NCBI RefSeq assembly: GCF_009674665.1
Contig: NZ_WKJD01000012.1
Span: 124,001 to 188,000 of the forward strand
Direction of reading: 5' to 3'
DNA from: Agromyces kandeliae
Lineage (GTDB): Bacteria; Actinomycetota; Actinomycetes; Actinomycetales; Microbacteriaceae
Length of the DNA stretch: 64,000 bases
In this document: positions 34,423 to 42,969 of the stretch, piece after piece
Position numbering within the stretch: position 1 is the stretch's first letter
Layout: each line of letters begins with the position of its first letter
Made by a program: the position numbers and the translations under genes
Notes under the pieces: generated by a model
The model's input: only the letters and a program-made list of their open reading frames with translations
What the model was told of the DNA's origin: nothing
Databases searched by the model: none

Positions 34423-35697
34423 ATGCCGACCGACGCGCCCGAGAGCACCACGCCCGCCGATGGGGGCCGGTCGACCCCGCCGCGCTCGACCGGGATCCGA
34501 CAGGTCCGCCCGAAGACCGAGGGCTGGAAGCAGGCCAAGGGGCCCGACGGGCGCCCGCTGCTGCAGTTCGCGTCGCCGAAGCGCGGCAAGCCGCCCGCCC
34601 ACCTCGCGGACCTCGCGCCCGAGGAGTGGAAGGGGAGGGCCGAAGAGCTCGGCGTCCCGGCGTTCCGCCTGAAGCAGGTCGCGCGCCACTGGTTCACACG
34701 GTGGACGAGCGACCCTGCCGAGATGACCGACCTGCCCGCCGACGGTCGCGAGGAACTCATCGCGGGCCTGCTGCCCCCGCTCCTCACCGAGGTGAAGCGG
34801 CTCGAGACCGACCGCGGCGACACGATCAAGTTCCTCTGGAAGCTGCACGACGGCGCCCTCGTCGAGTCGGTGCTCATGCGCTACCCCGGCCGCATCACGC
34901 TGTGCGTGTCGAGCCAGGCCGGCTGCGGCATGAACTGCCCGTTCTGCGCCACCGGGCAGGCGGGCCTCACCCGCAACATGTCGGCGGCCGAGATCCTCGC
35001 GCAGGTCGTCGAGGCGAACCGCGTGATCGCGTCGGGCGCACTGCACGGCAAGCGCGCCGACGACGGCACCCCCGAGCGCGTCTCGAACATCGTGTTCATG
35101 GGCATGGGCGAGCCGCTGGCGAACTACGCCCGGCTCATGCGCGCGGTCCGCACGATGGCGGCGCCCGCGCCGACCGGCCTCGGCATGTCGGCCCGCAACA
35201 TCACCGTCTCGACGGTCGGGCTCGTGCCCGCCATCCGCAAGCTCGCCGACGAGCACGTGCCCGTCACCTTCGCGCTCAGCCTCCACGCGCCCGACGACGG
35301 CCTGCGCGACGAGCTCATCCCCGTGAACTCGAGGTGGAAGGTCGACGAGGCGCTCGACGCGGCGCGCGAGTACTTCGAGAAGACCGGCCGACGCGTGTCG
35401 ATCGAGTACGCGCTCATCAAGGACATGAACGACCACGGATGGCGCGCCGACCTGCTCGCGGAGAAGCTCAACGAGCGCGGGCGAGGCTGGGTGCACGTCA
35501 ACCCGATCCCGCTGAACCCGACGCCCGGCTCGATCTGGACGGCCTCCGAGGTCGACGTGCAGCGGGAGTTCGTGCGCCGCCTCTCCGACGCCGGCATCCC
35601 GACCACGATCCGCGACACGCGCGGCAAGGAGATCGACGGCGCCTGCGGGCAGCTCGTCGCGACCGAGGACGACGAGGCCGCCGCGGCGCGAGCCTGA
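34423..35697 (+). CDS. rlmN: dual-specificity 23S rRNA/tRNA adenine-C2 methyltransferase RlmN
   Basis: 424-residue radical-SAM enzyme that methylates A2503 of 23S rRNA and A37 of some tRNAs. The radical-SAM cluster cysteines are Cys168, Cys172 and Cys175 in CGMNCPFC; the catalytic cysteine pair partner is in DGACGQL near the C-terminus. The N-terminal helical accessory domain ([21 protein letters not shown]) is intact, while the first 50 residues are a low-complexity extension. A TACCCT box lies six bases before the ATG, implying a leaderless message. Confidence 0.96.
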   Translation: MPTDAPESTTPADGGRSTPPRSTGIRQVRPKTEGWKQAKGPDGRPLLQFASPKRGKPPAHLADLAPEEWKGRAEELGVPAFRLKQVARHWFTRWTSDPAEMTDLPADGREELIAGLLPPLLTEVKRLETDRGDTIKFLWKLHDGALVESVLMRYPGRITLCVSSQAGCGMNCPFCATGQAGLTRNMSAAEILAQVVEANRVIASGALHGKRADDGTPERVSNIVFMGMGEPLANYARLMRAVRTMAAPAPTGLGMSARNITVSTVGLVPAIRKLADEHVPVTFALSLHAPDDGLRDELIPVNSRWKVDEALDAAREYFEKTGRRVSIEYALIKDMNDHGWRADLLAEKLNERGRGWVHVNPIPLNPTPGSIWTASEVDVQREFVRRLSDAGIPTTIRDTRGKEIDGACGQLVATEDDEAAAARA

Positions 35698-35734
35698 GTC
35701 GCGGCACCGGCCGCGGAGGAGGAGGAGAACCACC

Positions 35735-36001
35735 ATGGCCGAACCCATCGAGGTCGGAATCGTCCCGTACACCCTGTCGGCGGACGTCTACGAACGCGTC
35801 GGCGCCGACTTCGACACGGAGGCCGTGGACGACGCCATCCTCGCGCGGCTCAACCAGCTTGTCCCCGCCGGGATCGTCGTGCATCGGAACGGCAAGGCGT
35901 TCGCCGATCCGGACGTCGCGGACATCGCGCGCGGGATCGACTGGCAGCACCTGCTCTCCCGGATCGACGTCGACCAGATCCTCGCCGACCACAGCCGATA
36001 G
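35735..36001 (+). CDS. small acidic protein of unknown function
   Basis: 88 residues, soluble, rich in Asp, with no recognisable domain; the pattern of alternating helix and strand suggests a compact fold. A strong AGGAGGAGGAG ribosome site supports translation. It follows rlmN by 37 bases on the same strand, so it may be co-transcribed. I cannot suggest a function. Confidence 0.7.
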   Translation: MAEPIEVGIVPYTLSADVYERVGADFDTEAVDDAILARLNQLVPAGIVVHRNGKAFADPDVADIARGIDWQHLLSRIDVDQILADHSR

Positions 36002-36020
36002 CGCCGGCGGCTGAGGACCC

Positions 36021-36115
36021 TTTACGGATGCCACGGAGCGGGCGTATGCTCAGGCGGGCCGCGCCACGCGGCATCCGTCGCCCGTTCGGGGCGACCCACG
36101 ACGCCCGAAGCGGGC
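36021..36115 (+). promoter_or_regulatory. promoter and structured 5' leader of the RIO-kinase gene
   Basis: TTTACG (36021) and TATGCT (36045) with 18-base spacing predict transcription from about 36057, giving an untranslated stretch of some 80 bases before a short peptide. It contains two tight hairpins: GTCGCCC/GGGCGAC with a five-base loop (36077-36095) and GCCC/GGGC (36103-36115). Confidence 0.5.
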
Positions 36116-36138
36116 CGAGACCGGAAGGAGTGGGAGCG

Positions 36139-36198
36139 ATGAACACCGTCCTTGTCGCGCGTATCGCAGACACCCTTCCCTGCGAGGCCGCCCGCTAG
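36139..36198 (+). CDS. putative 19-residue leader peptide
   Basis: MNTVLVARIADTLPCEAAR, preceded by a strong GGAAGGAGTGGGAGCG ribosome site. It ends in TAG 40 bases before the kinase start. The ribosome site is stronger than that of the kinase, which suggests real translation and perhaps attenuation or coupling. It has one Cys. Conservation is unknown to me. Confidence 0.5.
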   Translation: MNTVLVARIADTLPCEAAR

Positions 36199-36238
36199 CA
36201 TCCGCGACGGTGGCCTCCACGATCTCGGAGACACCACC

Positions 36239-37135
36239 GTGAACATGCTGTCGTCACTCGACGATTCCGCCGCGCGATCGCGCGCGGCATCCGCTGCACC
36301 CTTCGGTGCGGCATCCGCCTCACTCGCCTTCTCGGACGTCGAGCCGGGCGAGGACCAACGCTGGTCGACCTGGCCGGCGACCCAGCCCAGCGAGCGCGGG
36401 CCTCAGCCGCGGCCCGGCTGGCTCGTCACCTCTGCCGCGGCGATCGACACCGAGCTCGGCGTCGTGAAGACCGGCAAGGAGGCCGACCTGTGGCTGATCG
36501 AGCGCGCCGTGCCCGGCGCGCCGGCCGACGTGCCCGGCAACGCCGTACTGCTCGCCGCGAAGCGGTACCGCGGCGCGGAGAACCGGCTCTTCCATCGCTC
36601 GGCGGTCTACACCGAGGGGCGCGGCACGCGCCGCTCCCGCGACGTGCGCGCCGTGCAGCGCTCGTCGTCGTACGGGCGCGAGGTCGCGCGCGTCGAGTGG
36701 GCCTACGCCGAGTTCGCCGCGCTGTCTCGCCTCACCGAACTCGGCGCAGCGGTGCCGTATCCGGTCCAGGTGAGCGAGACCGAGGTGCTCATGGAGTTCA
36801 TCGGCGACGGGCGGGTCGCCGCCCCGCGGCTCGCCCAGGTTCGGACGACGCCCGAGGGACTGCGCGACCTCTTCCAGCAGGTCGCCGCGTTCATGCGCAC
36901 GCTCGCGCACGCCGGCCTCGCGCACGGCGACCTCTCGCCGTACAACCTGCTCGTCGACCGAGACCGGGTCGTCGCCATCGACCTGCCGCAGGTCGTCGAC
37001 GTCGTGGCGAACCCGAACGGGTTCGACCTGCTCCACCGCGACTGCGTGAACGTGTGCGAGTGGTTCACCCGGCAGCGACTGGAGTGCGACGCCGAGGAGC
37101 TCTTCGCCGAGCTCGTCGGCGACGTGACACGTTGA
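36239..37135 (+). CDS. RIO-type serine/threonine kinase
   Basis: 298 residues. An Ala/Ser-rich N-terminal region (1-60) is followed by a RIO1-like kinase core: nucleotide-binding GVVKTGKEADLWLIER, catalytic Lys in LAAKRYRG (about 105), the catalytic loop AHGDLSPYNLLV (about 225-236) and the metal-binding Asp in VAIDLPQVVD. RIO kinases act in ribosome maturation in eukaryotes and archaea; bacterial members are uncharacterised. GTG start with GGAG eight bases upstream; the ATG two codons later is an alternative. A structured leader with a short peptide precedes it and a 12-base-pair terminator follows. Confidence 0.87.
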   Translation: MNMLSSLDDSAARSRAASAAPFGAASASLAFSDVEPGEDQRWSTWPATQPSERGPQPRPGWLVTSAAAIDTELGVVKTGKEADLWLIERAVPGAPADVPGNAVLLAAKRYRGAENRLFHRSAVYTEGRGTRRSRDVRAVQRSSSYGREVARVEWAYAEFAALSRLTELGAAVPYPVQVSETEVLMEFIGDGRVAAPRLAQVRTTPEGLRDLFQQVAAFMRTLAHAGLAHGDLSPYNLLVDRDRVVAIDLPQVVDVVANPNGFDLLHRDCVNVCEWFTRQRLECDAEELFAELVGDVTR

Positions 37136-37141
37136 CGCGAG

Positions 37142-37177
37142 GGCCGATCGGGCACCGAGGATCGCGCCCGATCGGCC
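37142..37177 (+). terminator. terminator after the RIO-kinase gene
   Basis: Perfect 12-base arms GGCCGATCGGGC and complement around a 12-base loop, beginning seven bases after the stop codon. No U-tract, as is usual in high-GC actinobacteria. Confidence 0.75.
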
Positions 37178-37257
37178 TGATCGACCGCGCATTGGGCCTC
37201 CGACCAGCCCGGGGATGAGAGACTGTGGGAGTTTTGGTGAACGACCCTGGGGAGATC

Positions 37258-37830
37258 ATGACCGACACCGGACCCGACCTGAGCGGCGACTGGGACCTCG
37301 ACCCGGCGCACACGCGCATCGGCTTCTCGGCCAAGCACGCGATGGTGGCCAACGTCCGCGGCGCCTTCAACGACGTCACCGGCGCGCTGCACGTCGACTT
37401 CGACGACCCCGACGAGTCGAAGGCCGAGATCGTGCTCAAGGTCGCGAGCGTCGACACGCGCAACACGCAGCGCGACGAGCACCTGAAGAGCGCCGACTTC
37501 TTCGACGCGGAGAAGTTCCCCGACATCACGTTCCGCAGCACGCGGATCGAGGAGGTCGCGGACAACGCACTCGTGGTGTCCGGGGACCTGACGATCCGCG
37601 ACGTCACGAAGCCGATCACCATCCCGATCGAGTTCACGGGCGTGGAGACCGACGCGTTCGGCGCCCTCCGAGCCGGCTTCGAGGGCACGCGGCGCATCGA
37701 CCGTCGGGAATTCGGCCTCGAGTGGAACATGGCGCTCGACTCGGGCGGATGGCTCGTGTCGGAGAAGATCACGCTCGAGTTCGAGCTGTCGGCGATCAAG
37801 CGCGAGAGCGCCGCCGAATCGGCCGCCTGA
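37258..37830 (+). CDS. YceI-family lipid-binding protein
   Basis: 190 residues forming a lipocalin-like barrel. The hallmark opening WDLDPAHTRIGFSAKHAMVANVRG is at about 11-34, and the strands EIVLKVASVDTRNTQRDEHLKSADFFD and FRSTRIEEV follow. YceI proteins bind long polyprenoid or fatty chains. No signal peptide is visible, so this one looks cytoplasmic, as in many actinobacteria. Start chosen at the ATG with GGGGAG three bases upstream rather than the longer frame starting at 37225. Confidence 0.92.
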   Translation: MTDTGPDLSGDWDLDPAHTRIGFSAKHAMVANVRGAFNDVTGALHVDFDDPDESKAEIVLKVASVDTRNTQRDEHLKSADFFDAEKFPDITFRSTRIEEVADNALVVSGDLTIRDVTKPITIPIEFTGVETDAFGALRAGFEGTRRIDRREFGLEWNMALDSGGWLVSEKITLEFELSAIKRESAAESAA

Positions 37831-37978
37831 GGCGAGCTTCCGGGGGAACCGGCGGCGCGACGGCATCCGGCTATCGCGCACCGAGCCGGAGGCGTTAGCC
37901 TGCACGGGATCGGCGCGGATCGGCCCTGACCGGGCGCGCCGTCACCGCCCGTTCACCCCACGTCGGAAGACTTCGCCC

Positions 37979-39439
37979 ATGACCGACCAGCCCCAGTCGC
38001 CCGAACCTCCGCACCCGACTCGCCCCGGCGCCGTCACGCCCCCGCTCTCGACCGCGGAACTGCGCGCCGTCACGGGCCTCGAGCTGCAGGGTGAGCGCGT
38101 CGTCCCGAAGCGGCAGGTGTGGTCGTGGGCGCTCTGGGACTGGGCGACGCAACCGTTCAATTCCGTCATCCTCACGTTCGTCTTCACGGCGCTGTACCTC
38201 ACGAGCGACTGGTTCCTCGACCCCGCGGTCGCGGCCCTCGGCGAGGACGACCCCGCCTACGAGCGCGGGCTCGCCGACCTCGCGAGCGGCCTCGGCTGGG
38301 CGATCACGATCGCCGGCATCCTCATCGCCGTGCTGGCGCCCGTGCTCGGTCAACGAGCGGATGTCGCGGGCCGCCGCAAGCTCTGGCTCGGCGGCGCGAC
38401 GGCTGCACTCGTCGCGTGCATGTTCGGCCTCTTCTTCGTGCAGGGGACGGCGTCGTACTTCGTGCTCGGCGTCTCGCTCATCGCGGCGGGCACGGTGTTC
38501 GGCGAGATCGCGGGCGTGAACTACAACGCGATGCTCGTGCAGGTGTCGACGCCGAAGACGGTCGGCAAGGTGTCGGGCCTCGGATGGGGCCTCGGCTACC
38601 TCGGCGGGATCGTCGCACTGGTGCTCGTGGTGGTCGCGACGGCATTCGACTGGTGGGGGATGCCGACCGACGACGGGCTCGTCTACCGGGTCATCGCGGT
38701 CGGCTGCGCCGTGTGGACGCTCGTGTTCGCCTGGCCGGTGCTCGTGTACGTGCCCGAGGCGCCGCCGGCGCCGGGTCGCGCCCGGGTCGGCTTCTTCCGC
38801 AGCTACGGCGTGCTGGTGCAGGACATCGTCCGGCTCTGGCGCGAGTCGCGGCCGACGTTCTGGTTCCTGCTCGCGAGCGCGGTGTTCCGCGACGGGCTCG
38901 CGGGGGTCTTCGCGTTCGGCGCCGTGATCGCGGCGGTGGCGTTCCGCTTCACGTCGAACGAGGTCATGATCTTCGGCATCGCCGCGAACCTGCTCGCGGG
39001 CGTCTCGACGATCGTCGCGGGCCGGTTCGACGACCGCTTCGGCCCGCGGGCGGTCATCCTCACCGCGCTCGGCGGACTCGTGGGCGCCGGGCTCATCGTG
39101 TTCTTCCTGCACGATGCCGGCAAGTTGCCGTTCTGGATCTTCGGCCTGATCCTCACGCTGTTCGTCGGCCCCGCCCAGGCGGCCTCGCGCTCGTTCCTCG
39201 CGCGGGTCACGCCGGCCGGCCGTGAGAGCGAGATCTTCGGGCTCTACGCCACGACGGGCCGCGCCGCGAGCTTCCTGTCGCCGATGCTCTGGTCGGCGTT
39301 CATCGTGATCTTCGGCGCGACCTACTGGGGCGTGCTCGGCATCGTGCTCGTGCTCGCCGCGGGGCTCGTGCTGATGCTGTTCGTCCGCGTGCCGCAGCGG
39401 GCGGATGCCGCGGCCTCGGGTCCCACGTCGGGCGCGTAG
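37979..39439 (+). CDS. MFS transporter, UMF1/Atg22-like family
   Basis: 486 residues with about twelve transmembrane helices. The opening WSWALWDWATQPFNSVILTFVF (about 45-66) is the UMF1 signature, and LGQRADVAGRRKLWL gives the MFS loop 2-3 motif. In yeast Atg22 exports amino acids from the vacuole; bacterial substrates are unknown. GGAAGACTTCG precedes the ATG. It is convergent with the secreted nuclease gene across a strong bidirectional terminator. Confidence 0.9.
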   Translation: MTDQPQSPEPPHPTRPGAVTPPLSTAELRAVTGLELQGERVVPKRQVWSWALWDWATQPFNSVILTFVFTALYLTSDWFLDPAVAALGEDDPAYERGLADLASGLGWAITIAGILIAVLAPVLGQRADVAGRRKLWLGGATAALVACMFGLFFVQGTASYFVLGVSLIAAGTVFGEIAGVNYNAMLVQVSTPKTVGKVSGLGWGLGYLGGIVALVLVVVATAFDWWGMPTDDGLVYRVIAVGCAVWTLVFAWPVLVYVPEAPPAPGRARVGFFRSYGVLVQDIVRLWRESRPTFWFLLASAVFRDGLAGVFAFGAVIAAVAFRFTSNEVMIFGIAANLLAGVSTIVAGRFDDRFGPRAVILTALGGLVGAGLIVFFLHDAGKLPFWIFGLILTLFVGPAQAASRSFLARVTPAGRESEIFGLYATTGRAASFLSPMLWSAFIVIFGATYWGVLGIVLVLAAGLVLMLFVRVPQRADAAASGPTSGA

Positions 39440-39471
39440 CCGACGGCTCCGGGCGAACTGCCCGGACACGG

Positions 39472-39512
39472 CGACGGCGCGTCGCCCCGGGGAGGGGAGC
39501 GACGCGCCGTCG
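39472..39512. terminator. bidirectional terminator between convergent genes
   Basis: Perfect 14-base arms (39472-39485 and 39499-39512, CGACGGCGCGTCGC and complement) around a 13-base loop, midway between the MFS and nuclease stop codons. A smaller CGGGCGAACTGCCCG hairpin precedes it at about 39450. Confidence 0.85.
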
Positions 39513-39529
39513 GGCTTGCGCAGGCGGGA

Positions 39530-42118
39530 CTACGGTCCGACCGTGACGGTCACCTCCTGCGTGGTGGTGTTGCCGCTCGGGTCGGTCGCCTCGAACAGGA
39601 ACGTGTACACGGCGCCCTGGCGGGCGAGCACGCGCGCCTCGGTCGTGGAGACGACCTCGACGTCGGCCTTGTGCCCCTCGGCCGTGGCCTCGACCAGTTC
39701 GACCTCGACCTCGCCGGAGTCGTCCGACGCGTCGATGTCGAAGGTCACGGTCTGCCACTTGGCGTTCGGCGGGAAGACCAGCTCCGGGTCGACCGTCACC
39801 GAGAGCTCGGGCGCGATGAAGTCGAACCCGACGATCACCGGGTCGTGGTCGCTCGAGCGGTACGGGTCGGGTGCGAAGATCGCATCCTGCGCGTCCTTCT
39901 TGAATCCCATGAGGTAGTCGATCAGGTCGGGCTCGTCCGCGTTGATCGACCACGTGGAAGCGCCGGTCACCTTCGGCGCGAGCGCCGAACCCACGAGGGC
40001 GTAGTCCAGGTATCCGAGCTGGCCGTCGAACACGTACGAGTACGCATCCTCGCCCTGCTCCTGGAGGAGCAGGTCGGTGTAGCCGCCCGCGACCAGCGCA
40101 TCGATCGGGTCCTCCTTGTCGTAGGAGTTGAGGTCGCCGATGATGAGCTCCCGCCCGGCCGGCGCGCCGGTCGGCTCGCTCGCGAGCCAGTCGACGAGCG
40201 CCTCGGCGGCGGCCTCGCGCGTCAGGTTGCAGTTCCCCTGCCCGTCGCCGACGTCGGGGTCGCCGATGTCGTCGCAGTCGCTGCCCTTCGACTTGAAGTG
40301 GTTCACGACGACCGTGACCACGTCACCGGTGTCGAGGTCGGCGAACGTCTGCGCGAGGGCGGGACGGTTCTTGTCGTCATCGAACCGCGCGTCGACCGAG
40401 CTGTCGAGGATCGCGAAGTCCCCGGCCGGCTCGACGGCCGACGGCTTGTAGATAAACGCCGTCGTGATCTCGTCCGTCCCGACCACCCCGGTGTCGATCG
40501 CGACATAGCGATCCTCGCCGATCTCGTCGTTGAGCGCATCGACGAGGGTCTGCACGGCCTCGCCGTTGTTCTCGATCTCGATGAGTCCGAAGACGTCGGC
40601 GTCGATCTCGGCGAGCGCGGCGACGATCTTCGACTCCTGGCGATCGAACTCCTCGGCGGTCGCCGCTCCGCGTGAGCCGAGCGTGGTGAAGTAGTTCAGC
40701 ACGTTGAAGCTCGCGACGCTGAAGTTCCCGCCGACGTCGGGCACGTCCGTCCTCGGGTTGGTCGCGGTGTAGTCGGCACCCTGGGTGGGCTGCACGCGCC
40801 AGAGACCGAACCGGTAGTCGAGCACGCCGGTGGCGTTCGTCACGAGGTCGCCGCCGCGGAACGTGTTCTCGAGCGTGAACTCCTCGCCGTTCGGGTGGAT
40901 CGCCGGGTCGGGGTTCTGCACGCTGCGCCCGTCGTCGAGCGTGATGCGGTTCACCTGGTTGCCCGCGGCCAGTTGCGCGGCCTCGGGCGAGCCGGGCTCG
41001 TACACGGCCGTCGGCTGCATCTGGCGCTCGGTGCCGAGCACGATCTCGCCGAAGCGGTCGAAGTTGAAGTACTCGATGATGCTGAGCTCCTGCGGGAGCG
41101 TCACGCGCATGCCCTCGAGCGCCTCGTAGGTCGTGTCATCGCGGGGGAGCGTCAACTCGGTGGCCGCGGGCAGCGCGAGTCCGCTGTCGCACGTGGAGAC
41201 GACCGTCGCGGTGATCTCGGTCAGTCCGTTGAACTCGCTGACGGTGCCGAGCACGTGCACGAGGTCGCCCTCGTCCACTGCGGCGCCACCGGGTGCGAAG
41301 ACGAAGATGCCATCGGAGGTCGCAGGGTCGCCATCGCCCTCGTCCTGCACGTAGTACCCGTTGAATCCGCCGGCCTGGAAGTCGCCGACGACCACTCCCT
41401 CGATCTCGACGGTGGAGCCGGCCAACGGCGACGCGCTGCCGGAGCCCTGGACCTGTCCGATCGCGAGGAAGTCGGCGTCGCAGTCAGCGACCGGAGGCGG
41501 CGGCGGGGTGCCGTCGCAGTCGACGGCGTGCGAGCCGAGGCCGTCGAAGGTGTTCAGGGCGAATCCGGTCCACTCGATCGCCGGGTCGAACACGTCGTCC
41601 ACGATGGTGTCGCCGGCGCAGACGTTCGCGTTGCGTCGGATCGTGTTGTCCTGGGTCGACGTGAGGCCGGCACCCCACTCGCTGCCCGGGTCGAATCCGA
41701 CTTGGCCGAGCGAGTCGACGACGGCTCCGTCGTGCTTCAGGACGATCGCGTCGTCGCCGTTCCACAGGCTGCTCGCCGTGACCTGGTCCGCAAACGCGGC
41801 GAGGTCCTCGTCGGCGAAGACGAAGGCGTCGCCGGCGGCGACGGTGCCCGTCAGTGCGAAGGTGCCGCCGGACGTCGCGGTCGCGCTGCCGTTGAAGTAG
41901 ACCTCGAGGGAGTAGCCCGCGAGCGGCACGTCGGCGTCGGTCGGGTTGTAGAGCTCGACCGCCTTGTTGAAGGACGACCCTTCGACGTACTCGCTGATGA
42001 TGAGGTCGGTCGGGCCTCCCTCTGCGGCGATCGCGGCACCGGCCGGCACCGCGATTCCCACCCCCATCAGGGCAGCCGCGGTGAGCCCCACGGTCAGGCG
42101 TTGGACGGGTCGTTGCAT
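39530..42118 (-). CDS. ExeM/NucH-family extracellular endonuclease
   Basis: 862 residues, secreted. Signal peptide 1-32 (LTVGLTAAALMGVGIAVPAGA), a lamin-tail (LTD) domain at about 35-170 (DLIISEYVEGSSFNKAVELYN), an OB-like/middle segment, and an endonuclease/exonuclease/phosphatase domain at about 470-770 with FSVASFNVLNYF, DVFGLIEIENNG and the closing SDHDPVIVG. A C-terminal Ig-like segment ends the protein; there is no LPXTG anchor. ExeM-type enzymes degrade extracellular DNA in biofilms and as nutrient. Single-gene unit; AGGTGCC-type weak ribosome site. Confidence 0.92.
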   Translation of the reverse strand: MQRPVQRLTVGLTAAALMGVGIAVPAGAAIAAEGGPTDLIISEYVEGSSFNKAVELYNPTDADVPLAGYSLEVYFNGSATATSGGTFALTGTVAAGDAFVFADEDLAAFADQVTASSLWNGDDAIVLKHDGAVVDSLGQVGFDPGSEWGAGLTSTQDNTIRRNANVCAGDTIVDDVFDPAIEWTGFALNTFDGLGSHAVDCDGTPPPPPVADCDADFLAIGQVQGSGSASPLAGSTVEIEGVVVGDFQAGGFNGYYVQDEGDGDPATSDGIFVFAPGGAAVDEGDLVHVLGTVSEFNGLTEITATVVSTCDSGLALPAATELTLPRDDTTYEALEGMRVTLPQELSIIEYFNFDRFGEIVLGTERQMQPTAVYEPGSPEAAQLAAGNQVNRITLDDGRSVQNPDPAIHPNGEEFTLENTFRGGDLVTNATGVLDYRFGLWRVQPTQGADYTATNPRTDVPDVGGNFSVASFNVLNYFTTLGSRGAATAEEFDRQESKIVAALAEIDADVFGLIEIENNGEAVQTLVDALNDEIGEDRYVAIDTGVVGTDEITTAFIYKPSAVEPAGDFAILDSSVDARFDDDKNRPALAQTFADLDTGDVVTVVVNHFKSKGSDCDDIGDPDVGDGQGNCNLTREAAAEALVDWLASEPTGAPAGRELIIGDLNSYDKEDPIDALVAGGYTDLLLQEQGEDAYSYVFDGQLGYLDYALVGSALAPKVTGASTWSINADEPDLIDYLMGFKKDAQDAIFAPDPYRSSDHDPVIVGFDFIAPELSVTVDPELVFPPNAKWQTVTFDIDASDDSGEVEVELVEATAEGHKADVEVVSTTEARVLARQGAVYTFLFEATDPSGNTTTQEVTVTVGP

Positions 42119-42274
42119 CTCGGCACCTCCGGCACACGCCAGGGGGCCACCCTGACCCCCGGACGGCGTCAGCCTATGGAGGTCCCGGTCGATCGGGAAC
42201 CCCTGTCACGAGACGTTCACGCAGCGCCCGCAAATGTGCAGATGCCGGCCACTGGCCTGCTCACATGAGCACGG

Positions 42275-42856
42275 TCAGGAGTGCGGTGGATGCGCCCGAC
42301 GAAGGCCGTCCGCGAACCGGCCCAGCAAGTCCGCGAATCGCGCCCGATCCTCGTCGCTGAAGCCCTCGAGTGCCGACTCGATCGCGCGACGCCGAGTCGA
42401 GTTCGCCGCGTGCACCGCCTCGCGACCCTCCTCGGTGATGCGGATGCGGGTACGACGAGCATCCTCGGGGTCGGCCTCGCGGACCACGAGCCCCTCCTCG
42501 ACGGCCGCCTGCACGAGTCGGCTCGCCCGGGGCTGGTCGACGCCGATCGCACCGGCGAGTTCGGTCACCGACATCGGCCGGTCCGCCGCGTCGAGCATCG
42601 CCAGGAGGCGGGCTCGGGCGACCGGGCCGACGCGGAACTCCCAGGGCCCGCGCGGGCCGCCGCGACCGCCGGGGCCGCCCCGACCGAACGGACCGCCGTG
42701 CCGGTGCGGCTCATCCGGGCCGTGAGCGTGGCCGCCGCCGTGCCCGTGCGGTACGCCGCCCCACGACGGACGGCCGCCCCTCCTGAGCGACGCCAGCGCC
42801 TGCTCGATGCGGTCGACCGCGTCGCCCCGACCGTTCGCGCCGTCCTCTTCGCCCAT
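42275..42856 (-). CDS. MarR-family regulator with His-rich N-terminal segment
   Basis: 193 residues. Residues about 37-70 are extremely rich in His and Gly (GHGGGHAHGPDEPHRHGG), a probable metal-binding or disordered tail. A standard MarR winged helix follows (RLLAMLDAADRPMSVTELAGAIGVDQPRASRLVQAAVEEGLVVRE, about 83-130) and a long dimerisation helix. It is divergent from a second His-rich winged-helix protein, and the short gap between them is full of CATGTCA half-sites, so it probably represses both genes. The ligand may be a metal, judged only from the His content. Confidence 0.87.
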   Translation of the reverse strand: MGEEDGANGRGDAVDRIEQALASLRRGGRPSWGGVPHGHGGGHAHGPDEPHRHGGPFGRGGPGGRGGPRGPWEFRVGPVARARLLAMLDAADRPMSVTELAGAIGVDQPRASRLVQAAVEEGLVVREADPEDARRTRIRITEEGREAVHAANSTRRRAIESALEGFSDEDRARFADLLGRFADGLRRAHPPHS

Positions 42857-42867
42857 GCATCCAGATT

Positions 42868-42920
42868 ACATGTCACTTGACATGTGATGTGACTGCATGT
42901 CATAGTGCATATCCATGTCA
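42868..42920. promoter_or_regulatory. operator region between the His-rich regulators
   Basis: Perfect palindrome ACATGTCA-CT-TGACATGT at 42868-42885, with more CATGTCA half-sites at 42896-42902 and 42914-42920. A promoter toward the right-hand gene (TTGACA at 42877, CATAGT at 42901, 18-base spacing) is embedded in it, so repressor binding would block it. Confidence 0.75.
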
Positions 42921-42969
42921 TGCAACATGCACCGACGGTGAGGATCACCGTCGCCACGAGAGGATTCCC

